From Sialis fuliginosa (lineage: Eukaryota; Arthropoda; Insecta; Megaloptera; Sialidae): a DNA stretch of 64,000 nt. The notes under the pieces were generated by a model. The model searched no databases and was not told the DNA's origin. It worked only from the letters and a program-made list of their open reading frames with translations. A program made the position numbers and the translations under genes. Shown here one piece after another: positions 35,831 through 49,199 of the stretch; positions within the stretch are counted from its first letter, which is position 1; each line of letters opens with the position of its first letter. The DNA lies in the NCBI GenBank assembly GCA_961205875.1, contig OY540809.1:17744267-17808266 (forward strand). The letters are read 5' to 3'.

Positions 35831-36840
35831 CTCCATCATTTTTTAAATTTTTTCACCATCTTGGTAATTGGATCATTTTATATCAATTTCAAATCCCAAT
35901 ATAAACGGCGCTCCCGGCAGTTACCCTAATTGCTTACTTAATGCAATTTAAAAGTTTTTATGTTTATATTATATTATTTATCATTGTAACAGTGGAAAAA
36001 ATATTCCAAAACAAATTCTTCATAAAATAAAAATTCAAAAACACTCAATAATATTTGCTAGAGTAAAACTTCAGCGATTATTTTTTAAGATGGCGAAACA
36101 ATTAAAAAATCAAAAAGGACGTATTTTGGAAAATAACTTGAAGTTTGACGGTTAAAAACACTATAAATTGTATGGTAGGGTGTTTTGCAAACATTTTTTT
36201 AACAAATTGCCTAAAGTAGACTTATACATTTAATTATACTTAACATAATATTTTTTTAAACATTAATAGAGCATGGACCGCGCATCTGACTCGAAAACAG
36301 AGTCGTGTCAAAAGAAAGAGATAGAAAATGGTTTGGGATATACTTGTCCTTTTTCAAATAGGAGTGTCTATTTCATTCTTATTAGAAATAGAGATATATG
36401 TATATATCCTAAACCTACCGCATCTTTCTCACTGTCTTGGAGAAATGTTTCACCATTATGTTAATATAGAATACGCTCTTTGCCTATGCAACTAACGAAT
36501 TGTAGTCATAACTTCATAACATTGAACCCTAATTTTGATAGCGTGATGGACTATCAGAAATAAATTGTAGGCCACTGAATTACATGCTTTATGAAAATGA
36601 ACCACGGCCTGAACAATTTTGAAAAACGCTGGAATGTATTATGGTATCTAGGAAAAAAAAATACATATCATTTAAAAAATATTAAATTCATTAGTACACA
36701 ATATTTGAATTTTCAAAATAATTATAAATAATATTTACTATTTAATTTAATTTTGGAATAGTGAGTTCTTGTGGTTGGCGCCCATAATTACTTGACACTT
36801 TACTTTGGCAACCAGAAAAGATGTAACAGTGACAATATTT

Positions 36841-37400
36841 ACAAATAATTTCACGAACTAAAAACGATGCAGAAGGTTGCATCAGTGATTGCTCGAAGAT
36901 GCCGCGTCGCCGCCGGTTCTCCGCCCCTGGTCCAGTAGTATGTTATGTTCTGTTGTGATTACTAGGAAGAACATTAATAGCTGTAATGTGTGTGAGTGTG
37001 TATGTGTGTGTGTGTGGTTACCGACTGACTCACTGCCGTGTCCCCACTGTCAGCCACCGCGTGGGTTCATTCATACCCGGCTCAATGGTGTGTAGTGTTA
37101 GTTAGGTATGCAGTTGTCTTTCCGTAATGACATTCGATACAGTTTTTACCGCCAAAAATAGTAATGCACGCGCGGTAAAACAAGTGCGCCGATTGTCGAA
37201 TGTGTCGTCATTGTTGTGAAAGTTTTTGAATTTCAGTGTTTTGATTGGTTGGTTTTTAATAAGTGATTGTTGTTGTTTTTGTATTGAATTTAAATCGTTC
37301 GGTGTTATTGGTTGTTTGGTATTTTAAAAATATGTGATTTTTGATCGGTGTTGACCCAGATGGTTTACGAGGAATATTTTAGGTGAAAAACGACACTACC
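36841..37400. promoter_or_regulatory. CG-richer segment with GT microsatellite
   Basis: Local GC and CpG density rise well above the surroundings (gatgccgcgtcgccgccggt, aatgcacgcgcggtaaaac). A (GT)n tract lies at about 36986-37016. It could be an internal promoter or 5' UTR of the gene whose intron it sits in. The longest frame has no protein signature. Confidence 0.35.
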
Positions 37401-37566
37401 TCCAATTCTACATTGTTTCTGATTTGGTGTTATTTTTCGTTAAATAATTTTTATTTTTAAGAAGCCTCAAAAATTAAGTTGATCTAATTTTACTTGGCGT
37501 TCTTAAAATTCAAAATAGACTTCAATTTTTATTATATTTATTAAAAAATAAAAATAAATAGAAATA

Positions 37567-37705
37567 CAATGTAACCTCGTTTGTACGTTTTTGAAGGGAC
37601 TGGGGGAAAACACATACTAACGAAATATTTTATCATGGGGTCTTATGGAAGAATGCAAGGACCTAAAAAAAGAAAAAGACGTACTAACATAACGAAGTTT
37701 CACTG
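37567..37705. mobile_element. TA-flanked MITE (139 bp), mariner/pogo type
   Basis: The ends CAATGTAACCTCGTTTGTA and TAACGAAGTTTCACTG are imperfect inverted repeats (CAaTGtAACcTCGTT), flanked by TA at 37565-37566 and 37706-37707. The TA duplication and the 'AACCTCGTT' end suit the Tc1/mariner-pogo superfamily. The frame crossing it is not a gene. Confidence 0.6.
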
Positions 37706-37849
37706 TACTCACTTTTTATTTTTCTTTGTTTCATTTTATAATTTGTTTACAAATATTAATGAATTTTTAAGAGTAAAAAAATAGAACCCAAGTTTGGGCA
37801 AAAAGTAGTCATTACCCTCCCCAGGCACCGGCGCGTCTGGAATCAGCTG

Positions 37850-38632
37850 TTGATAAATATATGAATTTAAATATCGGTATGGAGAACCATACATGACTTC
37901 CATGTTCTTTCTATCTTTTTAAATAATTTTTAAATATGAATTTAAAAAAATTTATATAACCTACTACTATGAATATAAATTTCGTAATACATAAAAAACA
38001 TATATACTTACCACGGTTACAGCTGTTATTGCCATTTTTATATAAATATAATCTAATTTCCTAATGTCCAAAACATAATACACATTTGTAGAACAACTAA
38101 TTTGACAATCTGAATTTAGTTACATTTGTTTCCAAGGCAACATGAATTAATGACTAGACATATTAATTAGTATTTAAAATTCAAATTTTGAGGGTGTTTT
38201 TCACCCCTTCAATGGCTGTTTAGGCACGTACAAATAATAAATGTCCCTTAGGTTCAATTGAACTACAAAGTATCAAGTCTTATCAAAATTAGTGAGATAA
38301 TACTCGCAATGTTCGCTTTTTTAGACGAAAATTTCAAATATTTCCAAAACCCCTAATCCGATTAGCACCAAAATCAATAGGTCTGGAGTACTCACTGAGA
38401 CAAATATTTTCCCCAAAAATAATTCAGATCGATGAATTTTTACAGTAGTTATCGTGAACGAAAAAAATTCTATATCCTGACACAGACGCACGCACAGCCG
38501 CCATGCGGAAATTAACTTTTCTTTACGTTTTGAAGTTAGTACAATCAGAATTTGTCATTTTCTCGGACACGATTTTTCGATGGTATTACAATACTTCCAT
38601 TTCTTTCAGAATATGGAAGTAAAAATGATTAG
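37850..38632 (+). repeat. Dispersed repeat R4, copy 1 (about 780 bp)
   Basis: It runs from about tcggtatggagaaccataca to ttcagaatatggaagtaaaa. The inverted copy is at about 51762-52545 and most of the length is alignable by eye. Both ends contain versions of acttccat..ttct, giving a short imperfect terminal inverted repeat. No coding frame is shared by the copies. Confidence 0.7.
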
Positions 38633-40539
38633 GATTTTACTTTTCTTATTTGAGCCATTTCTGTACACTGGTGGCTCAGGACTAGGGAGGGGGGCTATAA
38701 GCTTTTTGAGGCTCGGGGCTATTGGGGGGGGGGAGGGGTAACAAGCATTTTTTAGTCTTCGTAAAAAAATGTTTTAGATTTCTTAGCAGCAGATAGTGGC
38801 TTACTTTAAAGAAGGGGCCACCAAAAATTCTGACATGGGGGTCCGCGATAAGATGTGGGGTCATCGGTGATTGAGTACCTATTTAAAGATTTGATTATGG
38901 CGGGCTTATTTAATTTATAAACAAACTGGAGCAGTGGGCCAATCAAAATTTATGAGCTCCGTTTCAACTCCGGACTCCGTTACAATGCTATAATGAAGAT
39001 AGTTTAGAATATTGAATAATATAGTAACTCAAAGTGGAATTATTTAAATTAACGTCTCCCTCCCTTACATTTTAATTCTGGACTTCCCCTTCATTACTTA
39101 TACCGGGTGTTCAAAATAAAACGTTACAAATTTTTATTTCGAAAATTAAGCTGCTTACAGAAAAACTTTTCAAACAGAAGTTAATTTGGAGGCGGCAATA
39201 TAATGATATTTTTATTTGTTGGTGTTTTTAAAGTGAGAACGACCTGATTCTATATAGATAAATAAATAATACATTTTTTCAAATCCGAGATTTTAACAAA
39301 AAAAATTTGTAAATGATTTTCTTCTTTTTATATGTAGGTATTTAAAAAAAAGTACTTTCTTTTGTATTGATCGGTCCTGTGAGAAATTAGTAAAGTACTG
39401 TTAAATGTAGTAGTATTTAGTACATATTTTATGTAATTTATGCGCACAACAAAGGAAAAACGAAACAAAAAATACAAAATAAAAATCGAAAGGCTCACAT
39501 GCTCCATGATCTAAATAGTTATTGGTTGATACTAAAGATCGATAACATTTATTAATAATAATGTTATAACTGCATCACAATGTGTTCTTCAGATAATGAA
39601 TAAAAATTAGTTTTGGGGCATATTTTTTGACGGACTGTGGCTCTCTCACGGAGAATTTCCGGACACAAGTTCATATAAACATTTTTGCTTACATTAGGAT
39701 TACTTCTGCCATCCACGGTTGAAATTATTTATACATGCGGAATGTAGACAGATGACAGAGCATTGTTGGCCAACTTTTACCTTGATGAGAGACAATCTAG
39801 ACAATCTTTAAGAAATGTATTGTATTTAATCGATAACCAATATTCGAAACAAAGGTGCTATTGTTAGAAGTAGGTATGTTTAGAAGTATTCGTTGAAATA
39901 ATGTTTGCTTGTAAGTGATTTTAATAGAAATACATAAATATCACGGATATATTTATACCAGACTTGTGTTTTCTTTATTTATTTATTATGTCAATGTTTT
40001 AATTAATAATTTCTCTTGTTATTGTGAATTTTAAATTCCCAAATTAATTGAGTTTGTTCTTTAAGAGGCTTATCTACTGAATTGAATTTTAATTGTTATT
40101 TGATTTCATAATTTCTTGTTCATATCATTTTGAGAAATTGAATTATAATAGGGTATTTGACATTATTAATAATTAAGATTAAAATGCTGTTAATAGTGTA
40201 GTATATATTACTATAACTTGCAATTAGGTGTTTTTTTTACGTGAAATAAATCAGTATTTTATATAATAAACCTATATAATTTAAAATTGTAATTTTTAGC
40301 CTGTTTGTCACGTGATCACAAACGCGTCTAGCAGAACTGTCACTAGCATGACGTCAGAACATATTAAAAAATTTAGAAAACTAGATCCCTATTGGTTGAT
40401 TTCAGTTTGCTTACCAGACAGTGACGTCACGCATACCACGTGACTTTAAATGAGGATTTAGCGGGAATTTTTTCATTTGAATAGAAAAAGATTATTTTCA
40501 ACATTTTTTAAACAGTATTTTGGAAAAAAATACTAAGAA

Positions 40540-41180
40540 AGTATCTTATATATGTATATTACTTGCGCATGGGACCCGGTGTTACCCGGGAATGTTAATT
40601 CAATTAAACATAAAGTAATCATGCTCACCCGACATGCCCACCCAACATGCCCACAACACACGATTCACCGCGAATTGTTTTTTTCCGATTTCATGAAATT
40701 TACACAAAATATACAAAAATTATACACCCAATCTTGAACTATCCATTAGCGAAAACCGGAATAAAATTCGTTCAGTAGTTATTGACAAAATCGTGTAAAA
40801 TTATATTTTAAACTCCCAGGAAACACCAGGTCTTGTCTTAGAATTTGTATGAAAATAAAAAATAAATAAATTAATAGGTTAGCAACAATCATAAAAATTC
40901 ATTACGATATTTTACCTTTCTTGGAAGTGAAATGTTTCTTTATATGTATATCAATTTTCAATCAATATATTTCAGAATATTTAATTGTTAGGCATTATCT
41001 ATTTGTTCGACAAAATATTTAGTGACCTAAATTAATAAAATACTGAAACCATAAATTATAGAACTGTATTCCATGGCTAGGTACTATGTTTTTATATACC
41101 TAAACAGTTGTATGCTGTGACATCATGGAAACAAAACACGACTTGATGAAGATTTTTTAGTCTTTTGATGTTATGTCTTA
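40540..41180 (+). repeat. RTE-like interspersed repeat, copy 2
   Basis: This has the same order of blocks as 3303-3815 (gacccggtgttacccggg, cccacccaacatgcccac, ttcgttcagtagttattg, acatcatggaaacaaaacac). Confidence 0.55.
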
Positions 41181-41493
41181 GATTTTCATAAAATATATAC
41201 TGCCCAGAAAAAGTATCTAACAATTGGTGAAAACCGCATTGAAATCGGTTCGGTAATTCCCGAGTCTATAAGACTCATACAAACGAATATATTTTAAAAT
41301 TTAGTCAAGTACTCTATTGTTGATAATATATTTCTTCGCACATTATTACCTAATTTACATTCAGAAACAATGAATACTTAATTTATTTATTTAGATATAA
41401 GAAGGTTTGTAAATAAAAACATCTGTGTTTTGTAAAAAAAAATAAAATAAGTACCCACTTTGTATTGATAACTTATTGACGGTTTATAATAAG

Positions 41494-42943
41494 TATATCG
41501 GTCATTCCATAAATAACTGCACAATTTTTTTTGTTGTTGTTACCGATTTTTTTAATTTTTACATATGTTTTAGTACTAGTTAAAAGAAGATTTTTAACGG
41601 TACTTAAAAATCGAAAAAAATAATCCCCCCAAAAATATCGACTTTTGAAAATTTGATTTTTTTTTTAAAAACGAAATATCTAGCTTATATGTATGACTAG
41701 CTGGGCCCACGCGGCTTCGCTCGCGTAGACTACGGAATTATTGTTTAGGATTTTTGAAAAATATAGTTTAATTAATTAAGTACAAACACGATTAGTTATT
41801 ATTGTAATAATAATTTATCAATACCTAAATTACCTAACAAAAACGAATCAGAAGAAAAAAGTACAAATAATTTGTGTTCTGTTTAAATTTAAATGTTAAT
41901 TATTGAAAACAAAATAAACACAAACGATCAGCCGAGGGACTCCGAATATCTACCGAGCGTACGCGAATCCAGTCTGATGTACTTGCTTCGATGCGGCACG
42001 ACACCATACATTTAAGATATTATCTTTATAAATATATTTTAAGATATTTTCTAAACTATACGACCAAATTGGATGCTGTAAATGGCAAACTATATCTACA
42101 TTAAGTACTTATGACGATGAAATCATTTATTTCGATAAGGATTAATGTTTTGCAGGTCATAAGTCCATGTAAACAAAACCCAAATATTTTATGTTTTCTT
42201 TGTAACATAAAAGCAGTCATTGTGGCTTAAATATAAAAGTTAGACATATCGTGTCGCTGACTTAATTGTAGAACTTTTGATTCTACACAATTCTTTAATA
42301 CATTATTTTGTTCTATATTGAACGGTTTAGGCAGCGTATTACAAAACAGCGCGCCGACGGCAAAATTTTTTCCGACTTGATTTACTATTATCGTCACTGC
42401 TTTGTTGTTATGTTACCTAACGTAAAAAAATATAGCCTATAACCTGGCCAGAGAACGTACCTATGAATTAAAAAAAAAAACTCGTAAATCGGATAAGTGG
42501 TTCTCGAGTGATAAGGTAACTAACGGACAGACAGACAGACAGACAGACAGAGAGACGTTGAGCTTTATATATATTAAGGATTAAGCTACAACATATATTT
42601 TTATTTTTAAAATTCAGAGTTGACATGTGCCCCAAATTTTCAGTTAAATTTTATAAATAGGAAAAATATATTTAAACAAAAGTTTTGTGCAGCAAAAAAT
42701 TTTTAAAATAAATTATATACATTTTCCTACAATTGATCTCTTGTATTTTTACGCTATCTTTGATAGTTTTTGAGATATTTCGTTTTTTCGAAAGTCGATA
42801 TTTTTGGGGGGAATTTTTTTTCGATTTTTAAGTACCGTTAAAAATCTTCTTTTAACTAATACTAAAACATATGTAAAAATTAAAAAAATCGGTAACAACA
42901 ACAAAAAAAGTGTGTAGTTTATTTATGGAATGACCGATATATG
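41494..42943. mobile_element. Long inverted-repeat element carrying a nested RTE-like 3' end
   Basis: The left arm is 41494-41690 (tatatcggtcattccataaa, then an A/T-rich stretch with gttttagtactagttaaaag) and the right arm about 42765-42943 is its reverse complement. Between them sits an RTE-like 3' end (41696-42582) plus about 180 bp of loop. A TA dinucleotide borders each end, so a mariner-type origin is possible. Confidence 0.6.
41696..42582 (+). repeat. RTE-like 3' end, copy B (nested)
   Basis: It starts gactagctgggcccacgcgg and ends with a (GACA)n run at about 42525-42557 and tttatatatattaagga. It matches 32996-33682 block by block and has extra sequence near 41800-42000. Confidence 0.6.
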
Positions 42944-43077
42944 TATATAATATAATATCAGCACATATGATTATGTAATGGATATATTTTGATTCATAGA
43001 ATTGAAACAACGTCAATGGCGATTATCTTGCGTTACGTATTTTGATAACAATATTTTTTCCTGTGTAGTTGTAAATA

Positions 43078-43456
43078 ATGGGATCGTTCACGTGTGACCA
43101 AAAAACGGAACAACGAACTTTGATTGGTTGATTCATGGAATTTCTGGTGGAATGTACCAGAAATTAAAAGAATGTCATTTTTTAAGCGTGTAAGGAAGTG
43201 AGAAAGAAGTAACTAGAAAGAGATAGAAACTAATGACCAGGCTAACCAAAAAACTTTATGTTCACTTCATGTTGAGCGTTTCTGCCAGAACACTAGTTTC
43301 TATCTCTTTCTGGTTACTTCTTTCTCACTTCCTTACACGCTTAAAAAATGACATTCTTTAAATTTCTAGTACATTCCACCAGATATTTCATGAATCAACC
43401 AATCAAAGCTTGTTGTTCACTGTTTTTGCTCACAATCAGTCGTGAACGTGACCATT
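43078..43456. mobile_element. Palindromic MITE (about 379 bp)
   Basis: Both halves contain tttgattggttgattcatg, tttctggtggaatgta and aagcgtgtaaggaagtgaga or their complements, giving arms of about 170 bp around a short loop. The ends are ATGGGATCGTTCACG and CGTGAACGTGACCAT. TTGTA occurs just outside both ends, but too loosely to call the duplication. Confidence 0.65.
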
Positions 43457-43639
43457 GTATAAGAAAATTGACATTAGGACACTGTTTTGCACTAATGTAT
43501 CAGCCCATACAAAGCTCATTTCGAGTTATCAACGTTTTTGATTTGATTTTATTACATTATTTTTATTGGAAAAACGTAATTTGACGTTTGCATGGTTAAT
43601 TTGAAGAAATTAAAACTAGAATATATATTTTTGTGTGTT

Positions 43640-44400
43640 CCGTACCAGAATTAAAGAAATATAACACGTATGGAATCAACATAGCGCCTGTCTGTCTTTC
43701 TTGAAAAAAAAAAATAATTTCTACTAGAATTTAAGCTAATTGTAAGTTTGTCTCCATGTGGCCGTCCGCCGCTCTTCTGGCCTGGCACCCCGGGAGTTTG
43801 TCCAGCCCTCCCCCTCCATGGCATTGCTTTTACTGTTATGCATTAAAATATGCAACACATTTTAATAAATACAATTATCAACCATTCTTTTTTCCAAAGC
43901 TTACTTGATTGAATTTAATATTGCACTCGAGTGATAGTTGTAGTTTTGGCTGACGTAACAAATATATTTTAGTTTTTCACGGCAATTGTGATTTTTATTC
44001 AATAATGATTAAAACGCGTTATATCATTGTTATGAGTTGTTTTATGATGTGTTCTTAGAATTTTCTAATGCTTACATGATTTTATTATTAAAAATATACA
44101 AAATATAGACTGCTCTATTTGATCGTTTTATTAAAGAAAAACAATACTTTACTTATAGGTACTAAATAGTATATTTGATATACCTACATGGTATAAGAAA
44201 ATAAAAAAGTTGTTCTCCGATTTAAAAATTTTCACTTGATATTTCCGTTTCAGGTCAAGACAAACACTTTTTTCGATATCAATGAAATTTGGTTGTCTGT
44301 CTAGGGGACGGTCCTATTTAAAAATCATTAAAATCGTGTGTAAGGGGGAGGGGCGACATTTCATAACTTTTATTTTTATATATCTAAAAAACGACACGTT
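43640..44400 (+). repeat. Dispersed repeat R3, copy 2
   Basis: It carries the block series of 35115-35830 (ggcctggcaccccgggag, ccattcttttttccaaagct, tttttattcaataatgatta, ggtcaagacaaacactttt). Related sequence may reach to about 44790. Confidence 0.55.
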
Positions 44401-44922
44401 ACGTGAACATTTTATAGAATCTTTTTTGTAGAGTAATAAATTTTATATAAAATAGGTCACTACAGCTTTTGTAGTAAAATATTCCCTTACGTAAATTTAT
44501 CTTACTTGCTTTTAAAAAATCGTCATTTGTTTTGCTCAAACGCTATTTGTTTTGACATATTTAATGTCATTTTGACGTTTGCATAGCAGAGAAATTTAGA
44601 TTTAGAAATTTGTTAATGTATTAGTATTATTAGTATTAAGAAAAATGTCGTATAAATATTTTTAAATAAAATTGTTTAAAAATTAAATGGTTAACCAATG
44701 GCAATTTATGTGAATACGTTATAGGTGTTTATTAAAATTAATTAATTATATTTTGTGAATTTGACACGAGGTAAGCACTGTGCATTTACTTGGCAGATGT
44801 TTTTCGTATATTGAGTCAATAAAAATTTGCATTCAATATATTTTGCTACTACTATAAACTATATACACACATGTATTAAAAAAAACGTAAGGGCAGGTGT
44901 AGTGATCAACTTACACTTATGA

Positions 44923-44938
44923 GGGGGGGGGGGGGGGG
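44923..44938. repeat. Poly-G run (16)
   Basis: This is an uninterrupted G tract. Similar tracts lie near 38730 and 50105, and a C tract near 35330. Confidence 0.9.
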
Positions 44939-46225
44939 TGTATCGAAAATCATTCTTTTTGCGTGGTTTGTAAACTCCGATATTAAAACAGTGGTGATAT
45001 TATGAAAATTATTTTGTACGGTCAAAGTCGCCAACTGTGTTACAATAAGTTGAAGTATCACTGCTCTAATCCAAACATACTATGCTCTATTTCATCGTGA
45101 ATTTTACCGTCAAAAACCCCGACAACCACTGCATTCTTAAATGAAATAGAGTATATACAGAATTAATACTCCATTTGAGAGTGCTTGCAAGCTAGCAACA
45201 TTTGCGAGCTCCTTTATAATACCGAGCATAAGTTCAAATGGAAATTCCCTAAAAGTAATTTTGTTTTACAAAATGAATAACGAATATGGTATTGTTTGTG
45301 ATCGTGTGAAGCGACCCGTGCACACGACGTGATTTCCGCGAGTCAGTCTTGTTAGTCATCTTTGAATGAAATAACTTTTGTGAATCAATGTGCGCTACCA
45401 CGTGAGTGATGCTGTTTATAAAATATATTATGTTCATGCAGTAATCTCGCAATTGAACAATTCTGTTCCAGTCTTGCATGTTTACAATCGATATCTTTGG
45501 CAAGGACGTTTGTTCAAATTAATAATAATAATGCTTTATTGTTTGTACGTTTTTACATTCTTATACCCATGTATATATGAAATATACGAATACGAAATAA
45601 ACGATTTTCGAAATCCGGATTTTGATGAAACTATCCATTTTAACCTTCTCTGAACCCATTCTAACTATTTTCGCCATAATGTCTGTCTGTAAGCTCTGTA
45701 ACTCAAATACGACAAATCGTAGAAGGGTGAAATTTTATATTTAAGATTAATTTTTATCTGGGAAGAAAACCGGATACGGATGTTTGCTGATGTTGATTTT
45801 TGAATTTTTCGAATTAGTTTGAAACAGTGCGAATTAGAGAAAAATGGTCAAGTTATCTATAAATTATGTTGTGTTCATTTTTTCGAAAAAACAAATTTTT
45901 GAAGAAAAAAAATATACATATATTATTATTTTTGTAATTAGGTATAGTGAAATTGGTAAGAGTAGACATCCGTTTTCGGTTAAGTTATTACGTTCAAAAA
46001 ATCCATTTGATGTATAATTTAGAGAATAATATTATCTATAGTTTTTTGTCCCATTGATTTTATTCTGTCTTTTATTAGTTTGTCAGAAATATGTAGATAT
46101 TAATAAAATAAGAATCACGTACAGTGATTACGTATCAGGATTATGTATAAGAAAGTTCCGTGGCTCCCATGGCAGATATTTTTCTATAATCATATTTACG
46201 ATATTTATAATATACTGTAATCTTA

Positions 46226-46364
46226 TGCGGCGTTCACACCAAAGAAAACAAAACAGCAACACGGTGTTTGAAAACACGTCGTATTTAAAAATGCATAGGT
46301 TTTATTGCACTTTTGTCAAAAAGACACGATGTTGCTGTTTTGTTTTTTCGGTCTGAACACGGCA
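46226..46364. mobile_element. PIF/Harbinger-type MITE, copy 2 (139 bp)
   Basis: This is the inverted counterpart of 255-393, identical in length, flanked by TTA at 46223-46225 and 46365-46367. Ends are TGCGGCGTTCACACC and GGTCTGAACACGGCA. Confidence 0.8.
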
Positions 46365-46730
46365 TTAGAACTATAAGATTTCTTCTGCGAACTCCTTCCC
46401 ACCCTTAGAAAAATACTATTCTTCAGAAGTATTTCTGAAACTGTTTCAACTAACACTTCTGGAGAAGCTCCGGCATGATAGTCGAATCGTAAAAGAATAC
46501 GACAACGTGGACATCGGTCCGGAAACCTTGTTCATTGCCGGATTACAAAAATGAATTTTTGCGGATATGAATCATGCATTCAAGTCAGTGGAGCAATCGG
46601 TGGACGGGGGTGGGGTCCTGAACGCGTCCTCCGAATGTATCAATTTATACATTGTTGCATTCAACAATTATGATTGATAAAAAAATTAGTTAATTATCAT
46701 AATTGTTAAATTCAATAATGATATTGACAA

Positions 46731-46917
46731 ATTACCCACGAATTTGTCCGCGTGGAATCTGTATTTTTGCTCATCAATTTTTCGGGATTTAAAGTGGTTT
46801 ATGTCCAGGACACAAGCTATCTTCCTGCCAAATTTCATCAAGATTGGCTCAGCGGTTTAGTCGTGAAAAGGTAACAGACAGACAGACACACTTTCGCATT
46901 TATAATATTAGTATAGA
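46731..46917 (+). repeat. RTE-type LINE 3' end
   Basis: The sequence runs through ccaaatttcatcaagattgg, ctcagcggtttagtcgtg, then acagacagacagacacactt and finally tttataatattagtatagat. This phrase order is the classic 3' end of RTE-clade LINEs in insects. Only the 3' UTR remains. Confidence 0.7.
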
Positions 46918-47965
46918 TTGAATAAAAATCACAATTGCCATGAAAAAAAACATCTGCCAAGTAAATGCACAGTGCTTCCTCGTGCTAAATTCACTAAAAC
47001 CGATAGTGTTCAGATAAATTGCCTGGCATTGGTTAACCATTTAATTTTTATACAAATTTTACTAAAATATCTTAGTTCGAATTTTTTCTTAAAACGCACC
47101 TGAATATTTTTTCATATATTTTTAATTTTTTGACAATTTCAATCTAAATCTAAATTTATGCAAATGTCAAAATGACATTTAAAACGTCAAAGTGACATTT
47201 AAAACGCCAAAGTGACATTTAAAACGTCAAAATGACACTTAATATATCCAATCAAATATCAATTTAGAAAAACAAAACACGAATTTTTAAAATTAATTTA
47301 GATAAATCTTTGTAAGGGAATATTTTACAACAAACGTAGTAGACCCATATTATAGGAAATTTAATTCTCTACAAAAAATATTCTATAAAATTTTCTCGTA
47401 ACATGTGTCGTTCTTGAGATATCTTGAAAAAATAAATATTTTGGGGTGTCACCCCTCCCCCTTACACACGATTTTGATGATTTTGAAATGGGACCGTCCT
47501 CAAACCAAACCCAACCATCCGACCAAGTTTCAATAATATCGGTTTAGTGGTTTATGAGTTATGCGTGTGACAAGGATTCAGGGGACAGACGGACGGACGG
47601 ACACACGGACAGACAGACAGACACGGAACGAAAAGTGTTTGTCTTGACGTGAAACGGATAAATAAATTTAAAATTTTGAAATTGGAGAACTTTTTTTTGT
47701 CTCAATCTGAAACGATCACATAGCTTCTCGTATCTTCGATATTGCGAGGAAGCAATAAAATATGATTGTTAGTCGATTGAGACGTCAGCAAAAACTAAAA
47801 TCACTCGAGTGCAAAATATTAAATATAAGTCAAGTAAGCTTTGGAAAAAAGAATGGTTGATTTTGACAATTTTATATTTATTTAAATACGTTGCTTATTT
47901 TGTTAATGTATAACAGTAATGCCAGATTTTTGGGGGAGGGCGACCGCCCGGGGTGCCAAACCAGA
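46918..47965 (-). repeat. Dispersed repeat R3, copy 3 (inverted)
   Basis: It contains the reverse complements of the R3 blocks (agctttggaaaaaagaatgg near 47836, cgtatcttcgatattgcg near 47730) and four tandem copies of a 20-bp motif (gtcaaagtgacatttaaaac) at about 47165-47240. Confidence 0.55.
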
Positions 47966-48284
47966 ATTTAAGCCTTAATTTAAATATCAGAGTAAAATCT
48001 ATTTTGATTATATTCGAAAGCAACCTTAAGTATTTAACATAATTTAAAGTTATTTGTATGTGAGATTCATTTCCGCCTTGGAAATAAGCGAATACGGATC
48101 TCTCTTTTTTGCGGATCATCTGCAAAAAGCTAATTTAACGTTATCTGCTAGGTGTCAAATCATTATGAATTTGCTAATTGCTTGGAATTTAAGAGCAGTG
48201 GTAAATAAATGTATAATAATGTAAATGTTATGCATTTTATGATATACAAATGTCACCACTGCTTTGTCATTCAAATACAAGTAT

Positions 48285-48755
48285 GTGTGGGATTATACTG
48301 AGCGGTTTAGAAATTTGATTTGAATGACAATTTTTGTAAGAAAATTGGAATGGGTGGAATACAATTTTGTAAATGTTTGATGTAATATCGCAATAATAGA
48401 GCATATACCAAAACTATTTTGAGCAAGAGAACACATTTTTTTGGTTATAATTGGAAAAATTACACGGTGTAGAAAATATTACATTTTTTTTTATACAAAT
48501 ATTGTCATAATACACACATGCTTGTATCAAAATGTCCAAAAAATGCTTTTAGATTATCAATTAAAAAACACTTTGTATTTAAAAAAAAAAACTAATTTAT
48601 AACGCACTTATGGGTCACCTTATATAAAACTATTTTAAAAATTTGCTTCTTGTCTATCCTGACAAGTTTTGTATTTAAAGTTTTCTTCCATTTGTTATAT
48701 TAAATGAAATATTGAACTTTGACACAGTCTTGGGACACCCTGTATACCAAACAAT
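48285..48755 (-). repeat. Dispersed repeat R5, copy 1
   Basis: It shares long stretches in inverted orientation with 54893-55300 (atatcgcaataatagagcat, tttcttccatttgttata, gacacagtcttgggacac). The end 'gggacaccctgtata' is common to many insect MITE ends. There is no coding content. Confidence 0.6.
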
Positions 48756-49199
48756 TCATAAGAACTGTCTGTGCAAAAAATTCTTTATAATACCGGACTT
48801 TAAGTGGAAATAAAGATATATCACAGGAGTCAATTAAATCCTACAAAATGATTCTGATTCCGAATTCATGCATATTTTTTTCGCGAAACCCTTTAAAAGG
48901 AACACGTGTTGACGACCGCTGTACTAGAGATATCCAATTTTCTGCTAAGATAAATGTTTAAATCTCGATCTCATTTTCAACCCTTCAGGGTAACCTAATC
49001 AAACCTATCTGGTAGATAGATAACCCTCGTTTCTAAAATTAATTAATTTAAAAGACCCGCAGCCCTGTCGTGTTTTTATTTAGGGAATTTCTTTGTATGT
49101 TTTAAAAACTGTATAACTCAATGTTATTTCCAGAAATGTGTTCTATTAGTCATATATAATTCGGAATAAAGTTCTTGCGATTTGTACGCGGGTCGTTAG

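Noticed and set aside
36898-36960. Short frame MPRRRRFSAPGP as an exon
   Set aside because: It is very short, has no convincing splice donor, and is explained by local GC content.
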